Positions 1 through 5,052 of a DNA stretch of 5,052 nucleotides are shown here, piece by piece. This DNA is from Candidatus Heimdallarchaeota archaeon (GTDB lineage: Archaea; Asgardarchaeota; Heimdallarchaeia; Heimdallarchaeales; Kariarchaeaceae). Location of the stretch: NCBI GenBank assembly GCA_029882335.1, contig JAOUKW010000309.1, forward strand, positions 1-5,052. The letters are read 5' to 3'. Made by a program: the position numbers and the translations under genes. Numbering within the stretch: position 1 is the first letter of the stretch; each line of letters opens with the position of its first letter. The notes under the pieces are model-generated. The model saw only the letters and a program-made list of their open reading frames with translations, ran no database searches and was not told the origin of the DNA.

Positions 1-1
1 C

Positions 2-697
2 AATAAAAATCTAGATTTCTATGATTCACCAAAATCGGGTGTAGAAGATGGAGACTTGGTCACCACTTTTTATAACTGGGATAATTTAGGATTAGCATTT
101 ATCAATATTGGCTATTTGAAATTAAGCTTTGAAGTAAATCAATTTTTTAATCATACGGAAAAAGAGATGGTTCAGGAAATTTCAACCATTTTGAATATCA
201 ATCCTGGAGAATTTAGTTTAACAAATTATAGTGGATCATTAGAACCCCCAGAATCTCTACTGGTACCAATTGTAGATTCAGATAAAATTACAGAAACTGT
301 ATTAAAAACAAGCATTGTTGTTGCATATCTGATTAGTATTCTGTTTTCATCAATCATTATTTACAATAATCAATTTATTGCCCAGGCAAAAGTAATATCA
401 ATAAAATATGGTAATAAATATTACAAACAACAATTAATTTTGCTAAATTTATTTATTTTCCTATTTTACATCCTCTTTGTTATTGTTGGAATATTAATAT
501 TCTTAATGAACTGGACTCATAATTTCAATATATTTTATAAAAACAACTTGGTAATATCTAATTATGTAAATTGGAGAAAACTGTCAAGTTATTTAGTATA
601 TCTGAATATCACGCAAATTATAGGTCAAATTTCAGTTTCAATTCTGTTTTTAAGAAAACTAAAACAAGAGTATAAAGTTGATTTAGTCACTGATTGA
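2..697 (+). CDS. FtsX-like ABC transporter permease, C-terminal part (5' end outside window)
   Basis: The frame is open from base 2 without a stop, so the TTG at 56 is not a convincing start; I read this as the last 231 residues of a longer protein. Seen: an extracellular-type stretch of about 95 residues with sequons (NHT, NYS), then three hydrophobic segments near nt 299-364, 431-508 and 587-652, and a short charged tail (LRKLKQEYKVDLVTD). Ectodomain followed by three TM helices is the usual C-terminal half of an FtsX/MacB-type permease core. The cytoplasmic loop after the first helix (VISIKYGNKYYKQQ) sits where the coupling 'RGA' loop lies in this family and resembles IRGGKRTS in the large permease downstream. 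Two in-frame TGA codons (695-700) end the gene. It probably works with an ATPase upstream or with the one at 926. The fold assignment is fairly sure; substrate and partner are unknown. Confidence 0.7.
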   Translation, partial: NKNLDFYDSPKSGVEDGDLVTTFYNWDNLGLAFINIGYLKLSFEVNQFFNHTEKEMVQEISTILNINPGEFSLTNYSGSLEPPESLLVPIVDSDKITETVLKTSIVVAYLISILFSSIIIYNNQFIAQAKVISIKYGNKYYKQQLILLNLFIFLFYILFVIVGILIFLMNWTHNFNIFYKNNLVISNYVNWRKLSSYLVYLNITQIIGQISVSILFLRKLKQEYKVDLVTD

Positions 698-775
698 TGA
701 TGCACTTCATAGAAAATTCAAATCAAATTATGCAATGAACACAATCAAATCCTATAAAAGAAACTAGTACTCCAG

Positions 776-790
776 CAATTATAATAATTG
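776..790. promoter_or_regulatory. Perfect dyad CAATTAT-A-ATAATTG, possible operator
   Basis: Seven-base arms are exactly inverted around one central A, about 100 bases upstream of the TATA-like box. A dimeric helix-turn-helix regulator could bind such a site, but short AT palindromes also arise by chance in DNA of this composition. Nothing else supports a role. Confidence 0.2.
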
Positions 791-890
791 AATTATTTAT
801 TTGTAAGGTAGCAAATTTACTCAGACCAATAATGCATAGTTATCCTGTTATCACAAATATTGTAATTATATTCAACAGAAATACATAGAG

Positions 891-898
891 TTTAAATA
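891..898 (+). promoter_or_regulatory. Archaeal TATA box (TTTAAATA) of the ABC operon
   Basis: TTTAAATA, preceded by the purine-containing ATAGAG (a possible BRE), lies about 30 bases before the ATG at 926. Archaeal TATA boxes sit roughly 25-30 bases upstream of the transcription start, so the transcript would begin at or a few bases before the ATG. That is a leaderless mRNA, in agreement with the absence of a Shine-Dalgarno site in ACATACAGAGT before the start codon. It is a sequence match only. Confidence 0.5.
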
Positions 899-925
899 CA
901 TTATCAATAAACTGACATACAGAGT

Positions 926-1612
926 ATGACCAAAGACAACATATTAGTCCAAGTTGAGGAGATATATAAAATATTCAAGGGAACGGTAGATACTGTAGCA
1001 TTGGACAAGGTCAGTTGTGACATAAATAAAGGTGAATTAGTCGCGATTTATGGACCTTCAGGTAGTGGTAAAACAACTTTACTAAAATGTATAGGTAACA
1101 TCTGGAAACCGACTACAGGACGAATTTTTTTCAAAAACAAAATGGTTCATAAGTTCAATGATGAAGAATCCTCTCAATTTCGTATTCATGACATTGGTTT
1201 TATCTTCCAGGAATTCAATCTTATTCCATCACTTAATGTATACGAAAATATAGAATTACCCCTTCATTTAGCAAAAGTTAAAGAGAAAAATGTGAAAAAA
1301 GAGAGGATTTCTGGTTTGTTAGAAGAATTGGGAATAAAACGATATATCAAATCATCTCCCAAAGAACTGAGTGGTGGAGAGCAACAAAGGGTTGCTATTG
1401 CTGTTGCTCTTGCAAATGATCCATCATTAATATTAGCAGATGAACCTACGGCAAACTTGGATACAGAGAATAGAAAAATTGTACTGTCACACTTAAAGGA
1501 TCTTACAAAACAAGGAAAATCTGTTTTCATCGCGACTCATGATACAGAAATAATGAATTATGCAGATACTATTTTTAATATTGATAAAGGTGTATTAGAA
1601 ATAAATAATTAA
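926..1612 (+). CDS. ABC transporter ATP-binding protein, LolD/MacB type
   Basis: This is a complete 228-residue nucleotide-binding subunit, the usual length for the family. All functional motifs are intact: Walker A GPSGSGKTT (43-51), Q-loop glutamine in GFIFQEFNLIPSLNVYENIELPL (Q95), signature LSGGEQQ (148-154), Walker B LILADEP with catalytic E173, D-loop ANLD (176-179) and switch histidine H205 in IATHD. The 'FQxFNLIPxLxVxENIxLPL' block and the LSGGEQQRVAIAxAL signature are characteristic of the MacB/LolD/FtsE/BceA group, which partners FtsX-like permeases. It should form a dimer on the cytoplasmic face and power the permease at 1624, 11 bases downstream. The ATG at 926 is the natural start: the N-terminus aligns with normal LolD starts and the TATA box fits. 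The exported, extracted or sensed substrate cannot be told from the sequence. It appears functional. Confidence 0.96.
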   Translation: MTKDNILVQVEEIYKIFKGTVDTVALDKVSCDINKGELVAIYGPSGSGKTTLLKCIGNIWKPTTGRIFFKNKMVHKFNDEESSQFRIHDIGFIFQEFNLIPSLNVYENIELPLHLAKVKEKNVKKERISGLLEELGIKRYIKSSPKELSGGEQQRVAIAVALANDPSLILADEPTANLDTENRKIVLSHLKDLTKQGKSVFIATHDTEIMNYADTIFNIDKGVLEINN

Positions 1613-1623
1613 TTGGTTATAAA

Positions 1624-4077
1624 ATGTCTGCACTAAGATTTTATTTGAAACTTCAATCAAATAATAAAAAGACCTACTTAATATTGTTTTTTCTTTATTT
1701 AGCCATCAATTCACTGTTCATAAGCAATCCCTCATTTGATTTTACTAAATATGCATTTGAATATCAGGAAGATGATTATATAGGAAATATCCCAACAATA
1801 TCCAATGAAACCTTCTTTGAACTTAACGATTTAATATATGCCATAAAAGAAGTATCAGATAAATTAGGTTATTTTACTGCATCCAACTATACAAAAATCA
1901 CTCTACTCTATCATAATGCAACACTATTTACTGATCTTATGGTGTTGCTTGAATTTTATGATGGCAATGAAATTAAATTACAAATAGATCCTCTTTATTA
2001 TAGATCTAATGGAAACAATACTATTTATTTCACAGATTTCAATTTATCAAATATAAATATTATAGAATCAGCTCTTAATTACACTAATTCAAATATTCAT
2101 GGTACAATTTTATTACCCAATGATTATTTCAATTCATCCAATATTTCGATATATTTTGGAATTAATCTAAACCAGGAGTTGTTTAATCAGGGTGAAATAG
2201 AACAGATAATAGATAAAGTAGATGCAGAGTTTGATTGGTGGATTGATAATATTGAAGAAATTTGGGAGATAGACATTATTTATGAAAACTTGATAAGTAC
2301 AACAATTATACAATTACAGGAAAATCAATCACTATTAACATTTAACTCATTTTTCTTGGTTATTATCTTTATTGGAGGTTTAACAATTTTTCTATTTTAC
2401 TGTCAATTGTTAATTTACAACCGTGATTTAGCTTCTTATTACACTGGATATCTAAGAGGGTTTAATCCAAAAATGATATACCGTTTATTTCCCTTATATT
2501 TTATTTTAAGTCAAGCAATAATCGGAATCATGAGTATTTTAACATCTAAATTAATTTTACAAGGTAGCTTTGAATTTAATTTAAATCAATTCCTTCCAGT
2601 TTTAATTGGAATTATTACCGCGGTATATGCAGTAATTTCCAGTTTGGATAAGTTTAAGCGTTTTGAACCTCAGGATGCGACAGATATTACTATTAATACA
2701 AATGTTATGGAACAGTTTTTCCTATTGATGACAATCCTTGTAGCTTTGGTAAATATTACCTTAAATTCAGATTTAATTAAATATGAAGATTTAATTCTTG
2801 TGATGTTCATTTATCTCTTCTTTGGACTGATATTTAGTTATATATTAGCAAAGATTGTTTTAATTTCAGGTAAGAAGATAAATGACTTCATCAAAAATCA
2901 GAATATTACAATTTCTTCAACTAATTTATATTATTATGTTAATAACATAGTAATTAATCATAAATCGAGAAAATTCAAATTATCAATGTTAATAGGATTC
3001 GTAGTGATATCTTTGACGATTCATGGTTATATAAGTTATAATATAATGAAGAATCCCAATTATGATAATTATGCAGGTGATTTTTCAGGTTCTTATAGTA
3101 ATTTTTCAGAAATTTCCACCCTTCAGCACAATCCAAATGAATTTACAATGAGTTTGCAGATTCCAGCAAATTTAATATCATTCGGAATACAGCTAGAAGG
3201 CTTCATTACAACAGATACAAATCTCATGCAATTAGAAGAAAATATAATTAATATTGATGATGATGTTGAATTTCCGAGTTTATGGCTTAGATCAGATAGC
3301 ATGGAACTATTTGATGATTTAAATTTTCGTGATAATAATTTAATCAATATCGTTCTGTTTGGAAGTCAAGAACTAGAAATACCACATAATCCTAAAAATT
3401 CATTTGTTTCATCTTTTATCTTTCCAACAAATAGTGAATTTATTTTGTTTTTAGATCCTATAGCTATATTCAATTACACCAATTCATTATTTTTTACAAT
3501 TAAAAGTAATACCATAGATAATCCAAATAATCAAATAATTAGAGATATGCAAGAACAATTGGAACTAGTGTTATCAGATATTATAATTTGGCTAAAACAA
3601 CCAGATTTATCCGTATTCCAATACACCTTAATAAGGAGAGCAGAGGAAATATATTTACTAGGTCCAGAATTAACAATATATTTGATTATAATTGTTTTAG
3701 CTATGTTGGGATTAAGTAATAGCTCAATATTTTTAGGTGAAGATCTCCAAATTCTGCTTATCAGAGGTGGTAAACGAACATCCATATTGAAATATTCTCT
3801 TTATTCATTTCCAATAAATCTCTTTATTATGGCCTTCATAAATATTATTTCACTATATTCTTCTGTATATTTAATCTCTTATTTCTCAATTATTAATATT
3901 GTCAACTTATCTTATAGTATGCAGAATATTGTTTTATTTGGCCTTATTTCAATCCTAATATGGTTAATTGCAGATGTTTTTGGATGGTATTACAAATTAA
4001 GAAATATCGATCCAGGGACAACAAAAGTACTTCAGCGTATTGTAGAATATGACAGACTTAGTTTCGATGATTTATAG
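1624..4077 (+). CDS. Large FtsX/MacB-like ABC transporter permease, about 10 TM, two ectodomains
   Basis: This 817-residue membrane protein is co-transcribed with the ATPase (11-base gap, no clear Shine-Dalgarno site). Predicted order: TM1 17-34; ectodomain 1 about 35-238; TM2 240-264, TM3 285-311, TM4 323-341; linker helices TM5 363-382 and TM6 387-414; TM7 450-472; ectodomain 2 about 473-681; TM8 682-705, TM9 727-758, TM10 767-791; acidic cytoplasmic tail. It is thus two FtsX cores (TM-ectodomain-3 TM) joined by two extra helices, like BceB-type or duplicated LolC/E permeases, so one chain may pair with an ATPase dimer. Each core keeps a basic coupling loop after its second helix: GYLRGFNPKMIYRL (275-288) and LLIRGGKRTS (711-720). 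Ectodomain 1 carries nine N-glycosylation sequons, ectodomain 2 only two. The first ~34 residues are a membrane anchor rather than a cleaved signal. Family assignment is by topology and gene context; the ectodomains are not recognisable and the substrate is unknown. The TAG stop at 4075-4077 overlaps the end of the minus-strand pseudogene. Confidence 0.88.
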   Translation: MSALRFYLKLQSNNKKTYLILFFLYLAINSLFISNPSFDFTKYAFEYQEDDYIGNIPTISNETFFELNDLIYAIKEVSDKLGYFTASNYTKITLLYHNATLFTDLMVLLEFYDGNEIKLQIDPLYYRSNGNNTIYFTDFNLSNINIIESALNYTNSNIHGTILLPNDYFNSSNISIYFGINLNQELFNQGEIEQIIDKVDAEFDWWIDNIEEIWEIDIIYENLISTTIIQLQENQSLLTFNSFFLVIIFIGGLTIFLFYCQLLIYNRDLASYYTGYLRGFNPKMIYRLFPLYFILSQAIIGIMSILTSKLILQGSFEFNLNQFLPVLIGIITAVYAVISSLDKFKRFEPQDATDITINTNVMEQFFLLMTILVALVNITLNSDLIKYEDLILVMFIYLFFGLIFSYILAKIVLISGKKINDFIKNQNITISSTNLYYYVNNIVINHKSRKFKLSMLIGFVVISLTIHGYISYNIMKNPNYDNYAGDFSGSYSNFSEISTLQHNPNEFTMSLQIPANLISFGIQLEGFITTDTNLMQLEENIINIDDDVEFPSLWLRSDSMELFDDLNFRDNNLINIVLFGSQELEIPHNPKNSFVSSFIFPTNSEFILFLDPIAIFNYTNSLFFTIKSNTIDNPNNQIIRDMQEQLELVLSDIIIWLKQPDLSVFQYTLIRRAEEIYLLGPELTIYLIIIVLAMLGLSNSSIFLGEDLQILLIRGGKRTSILKYSLYSFPINLFIMAFINIISLYSSVYLISYFSIINIVNLSYSMQNIVLFGLISILIWLIADVFGWYYKLRNIDPGTTKVLQRIVEYDRLSFDDL

Positions 4078-4313
4078 TTTAAAATTCATAACGCATAATT
4101 GCCGATACATCAAAGACCTCACTTCAGATATATCAATAATGCTTACAAGAGGTAATTTGTCGAATGGAGGTGGAAATTATATAGATTGCAGATTCTATCA
4201 ATCAGTAGACATACCATTTCACCGAGAGCAGGATATTTTTCATATACCTCAGGTGAAATTTCTTTAAGATATGATGTAAATATCCTGTCAATCAATTTTA
4301 GTTAATCACTCAT
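4072..4313 (-). pseudogene. Decayed small protein gene, antisense and tail-to-tail with the permease
   Basis: On the minus strand an ATG (4313-4311) follows an AGGTG Shine-Dalgarno match (4326-4322) by eight bases. The frame reads MSD, a TAA (4304-4302), then LKLIDRIFTSYLKEISPEVY and further ordinary-looking, charged protein sequence through NLYN (ends 4176). There it goes out of frame and would stop at 4145-4143. One extra T in the run at about 4174-4176 restores a frame that continues FPPPFDKLPLVSIIDISEVR and ends at TAA 4074-4072, six bases inside the permease gene. The repaired product would be 80 residues, soluble and mixed-charge. GAA or GAG to TAA at codon 4 and loss of one T are the simplest lesions; a TTG at 4295 could in principle restart translation. 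I do not recognise the family. It is called a pseudogene from protein-like composition in two linked frames plus the ribosome site, without homology evidence. Confidence 0.5.
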
Positions 4314-4321
4314 CCCAACAA

Positions 4322-4326
4322 CACCT
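4322..4326 (-). promoter_or_regulatory. Shine-Dalgarno site of the decayed minus-strand gene
   Basis: AGGTG on the minus strand, eight bases before the ATG at 4313, matches the archaeal consensus GGAGGTGA. The two genes of the ABC operon lack such a site. It decides the start chosen for the pseudogene and argues that this strand once carried a translated gene. Confidence 0.4.
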
Positions 4327-4429
4327 ATCCAAATTAATTTTGCTAAGATAAATTACAAATATTTGTTTTTCAATTAAATTATTCTTACATAATAAATAAA
4401 ATCAAATTAAATGAATATCTTATAACTAG

Positions 4430-4436
4430 TTTTTTT
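4430..4436 (+). terminator. T7 run, possible archaeal terminator
   Basis: Archaeal transcription commonly ends at oligo-T tracts without a hairpin. This is the longest plus-strand T run after the permease stop codon, though about 350 bases downstream of it. A T5 run at 4236-4240 is an alternative nearer stop. The evidence is the run alone. Confidence 0.2.
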
Positions 4437-4460
4437 CTCCTTTGGATACAATCTAATATC

Positions 4461-4469
4461 TTATATATT
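4461..4469 (+). promoter_or_regulatory. TATA-like box (TTATATATT), possible reductase promoter
   Basis: This is the best TATA match upstream of the reductase ATG at 4564. It would place transcription start near 4490 and leave an untranslated leader of about 70 bases. AT-rich surroundings make chance matches common. Confidence 0.3.
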
Positions 4470-4550
4470 GTCCCTTTCAGTTAAATCTATCAAATATTTC
4501 ACCTATTTTTTAGATAAAATGATGTGAAAAATGATGTTTTTTGGTTTATA

Positions 4551-4557
4551 GATGTGA
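4551..4557 (+). promoter_or_regulatory. Weak ribosome binding site (GATGTGA) of the reductase fragment
   Basis: GATGTGA sits six bases before the ATG at 4564 and matches the archaeal consensus GGAGGTGA only partly (the GTGA end). The same nonamer GATGTGAAA occurs 30 bases upstream at 4521, also shortly before ATG triplets, so it may be a duplicated segment instead of a tuned site. Confidence 0.25.
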
Positions 4558-4563
4558 AATTTT

Positions 4564-4716
4564 ATGAAATACAGAAATCTTGGAAAATACGGACTTAAAT
4601 TATCTGAAATTAGCTTGGGAACCATGTATTATGGTTCTTATATAAAAGAAGACCAAGCAATTAAATGCTTGGATGAAGGTGTTAACCATCGGCTTAACGT
4701 TATTTCTTACGAATAA
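4564..4716 (+). pseudogene. Aldo/keto reductase gene, 5' fragment cut by a TnpB element
   Basis: The ATG at 4564 opens MKYRNLGKYGLKLSEISLGT followed by MYYGSYIKEDQAIKCLDEGVN. This is the classic N-terminus of the aldo/keto reductase superfamily: first barrel strand and helix, the 'YRxLGxxGLxVSxIxLGT' pattern. Full members run about 300 residues and continue at this point into a strand of the type 'GINFxDxAxxY' carrying the catalytic Asp and Tyr. Here the similarity fades around residues 41-46 (NHRLNV) and the frame stops at residue 50 (TAA 4714-4716), just where the richer-G+C transposon end begins. No cofactor pocket, catalytic Asp, Tyr, Lys or His is left, so the fragment cannot be an active NAD(P)H-dependent reductase. 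The rest of the gene presumably lies beyond the element, to the right of the window. Family call is confident; the exact junction is not. Confidence 0.8.
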
Positions 4717-4719
4717 ACG
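4698..4719 (-). repeat. Imperfect subterminal palindrome at element right end
   Basis: Arms CGTTATT (4698-4704) and AATAAACG (4712-4719) pair over seven base pairs with one bulged A, around a short loop. Small imperfect hairpins near each end are what the TnpA transposase recognises in IS200/IS605 elements. An alternative weak hairpin GTTAA/TTAAC (4681-4685, 4694-4698) overlaps it, so the true end structure is uncertain. Confidence 0.4.
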
Positions 4720-4820
4720 CTCTAAGAGATATGCAATTGCTTTGATCTCTATAGGTGAAGCCACACCTTCTCTCTCAAACCGTGGGAGGCTTGGAGACTT
4801 TTTTTTGCAGGAGTGGGTAA
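4698..4820 (-). ncRNA. Candidate omega-RNA (reRNA) scaffold at the tnpB 3' end
   Basis: TnpB nucleases use a guide RNA made from the 3' end of the tnpB transcript and the element's right end. Here, reading the minus strand, three successive stem possibilities occur: TCTCCAA with TTTGAGA (about 4771-4795, one mismatch), AGGTG with CACCT around a six-base loop (4753-4768), and AGAGAT with ATCTCT (4725-4750), followed by the subterminal palindrome. The middle stems flank the tnpB stop codon, the usual place. The 5' limit is a guess; the guide would start beyond the right end, in the reductase gene. It is inferred from position and structure only. Confidence 0.35.
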
Positions 4821-5052
4821 GATAACCTTTCCAGGTTGGAACTTATGCATCCTGGAGGCAGGGAAGTGCCTAGAAAGATGCTTTCTCCCGATATTATACG
4901 CAGCATTTACATCTGCATTAACGATTGTACCTTTGTCAAAGAGTGTACCGTTTTGCGTCTGAAATAAACCACGTTTGACTCGACGCCCAAGGTAAGAGCT
5001 GGAAGAAGCAATTATCTCGTTATCAAAGAAGCTACACTTGGAAGTGTATGAC
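4749..5052 (-). CDS. tnpB: TnpB (IS605 OrfB family) RNA-guided nuclease, C-terminal 100 residues
   Basis: The minus-strand frame is open from the window edge to TAG at 4751-4749. It reads SYTSKCSFFDNE near the start, then SYLGRRVKRGLFQTQNG and IVNADVNAAYNIGRKHL. The last block is the RuvC-III motif of IS605 OrfB/TnpB, with its catalytic Asp at residue 47 of this fragment; 'TSKCSFxDxE...LGxRVKRGLFxT' is the variant of the family in which the usual four-cysteine zinc finger is missing (one Cys is left). The ~45 residues after the motif (to REKVWLHL) overlap the presumed guide-RNA region and include an A8 run (4799-4806). TnpB cleaves DNA using the guide from its own element and helps the transposon persist. 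The RuvC-I and -II motifs lie outside the window, so activity cannot be judged, but the visible part is intact. Confidence 0.9.
   Translation of the reverse strand, partial: SYTSKCSFFDNEIIASSSSYLGRRVKRGLFQTQNGTLFDKGTIVNADVNAAYNIGRKHLSRHFPASRMHKFQPGKVILPTPAKKSLQASHGLREKVWLHL

Larger units (their letters stand above)
698..925. other. AT-rich intergenic region before the ABC operon
   Basis: This 228-base stretch has no plus-strand gene. It holds a TATA-like box (891-898), a 15-base perfect dyad (776-790), a near-palindrome ACAAATATTGT (853-863) and a hydrophobic minus-strand open stretch (723-842) that could be a remnant or chance. The length and the box suggest that the ATPase-permease pair has its own promoter and is not simply read through from the upstream permease. 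Confidence 0.6.
4314..4563. other. AT-rich spacer between the decayed gene and the reductase
   Basis: No further gene is seen on either strand. Items present: a perfect 12-base palindrome ACAAATATTTGT (4355-4366), 42 bases upstream of the minus-strand ATG; a T7 run (4430-4436); a TATA-like stretch (4461-4469); a T6 run (4537-4542); and a direct repeat GATGTGAAA at 4521 and 4551. The segment probably carries the outward-facing promoters of the two flanking, now damaged genes. Confidence 0.5.
4681..5052 (-). mobile_element. IS200/IS605/IS1341-type element, right-end part (left end outside window)
   Basis: The segment holds the 3' part of tnpB and a non-coding tail with three potential hairpins, abutting a broken aldo/keto reductase gene. 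G+C rises to about 45 % against the AT-rich flank. IS200/IS605 elements have no inverted terminal repeats and make no target duplication, so the boundary cannot be fixed by symmetry; it lies somewhere in 4681-4716, with the outermost imperfect palindrome at 4698-4719. Whether a tnpA transposase is present, or the element is tnpB-only, cannot be seen here. Confidence 0.75.

Noticed and set aside
56..58. TTG at 56 as the start of the first gene
   Set aside because: The frame stays open to base 2, no Shine-Dalgarno site precedes it, and a protein beginning here would lack the first TM of the FtsX core.
1264..1530. Minus-strand ORF inside the ABC ATPase gene
   Set aside because: It is an antisense shadow of a well-conserved ATPase carrying all motifs.
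3123..3785. Two minus-strand ORFs (3123-3347 and 3531-3785) inside the permease gene
   Set aside because: Both are Ser-rich antisense readings of the ectodomain 2 and TM8 coding sequence with no start signals.
4216..4259. Inverted repeat ATTTCACC/GGTGAAAT with a 28-base loop as a terminator or operator
   Set aside because: Both arms fall in codons of the minus-strand gene (EISP and GEM regions) and no T run follows; it is best explained as chance.
4049..4267. 72-codon plus-strand ORF starting inside the permease end
   Set aside because: It overlaps the permease, has no ribosome site, and its residue mix (many His, Cys, Arg) looks like the shadow of the minus-strand pseudogene, which has its own start signals.
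4799..4806. A8 run in tnpB as a programmed frameshift site
   Set aside because: It lies after the RuvC-III motif in the poorly conserved tail, and the zero frame reads through to a reasonable stop; there is no sign that a shift is needed.
1..5052. CRISPR array, tRNA or rRNA genes
   Set aside because: No regularly spaced repeats, cloverleaf arms or conserved rRNA stretches were found by eye on either strand.

Overview
The window looks like AT-rich archaeal DNA. The evidence is a TATA-like box about 30 bases before the ABC operon (fitting a leaderless transcript), weak or absent Shine-Dalgarno sites on the main genes, Asn/Ile/Lys-rich membrane proteins and a zinc-finger-less TnpB. An Asgard-type archaeon would fit, but that is inference and no marker gene is present.

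Layout, left to right. (1) 2-697 (+) is the C-terminal part of an FtsX-like ABC permease that is open to the left edge. (2) 698-925 is an AT-rich gap with the operon promoter, a small perfect dyad and a possible minus-strand peptide remnant. (3) 926-1612 (+) is a complete LolD/MacB-type ABC ATPase. (4) 1624-4077 (+) is an 817-residue, about 10-TM permease with two FtsX cores and two extracellular domains, 11 bases downstream and surely in the same operon. (5) 4072-4313 (-) is a small gene in tail-to-tail contact with the permease; its reading frame has one nonsense codon and one frameshift. (6) 4314-4563 is AT-rich spacer with candidate promoter and termination sites. (7) 4564-4716 (+) is the first ~40-50 codons of an aldo/keto reductase, broken off where a transposon begins. 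(8) From about 4700 to the right edge is the right end and 3' part of tnpB (-) of an IS200/IS605/IS1341-type element, at about 45 % G+C against about 15-38 % in sampled lines of the ABC genes.

Functionally, the ATPase and the large permease should form a type VII (MacB/LolCDE/BceAB-like) ABC system. Such systems couple ATP hydrolysis in the cytoplasm to movements of extracellular domains rather than to classical import. The upstream permease fragment has the same C-terminal fold and suggests a cluster of related transporters. The right third is a decay zone: a dead small gene and a reductase gene split by a mobile element. The most interesting points are that dead minus-strand gene, invisible to simple ORF calling, and the TnpB junction, which lets the likely natural guide of the element be read from the reductase gene. 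I see no clearly new defence or biosynthetic system.
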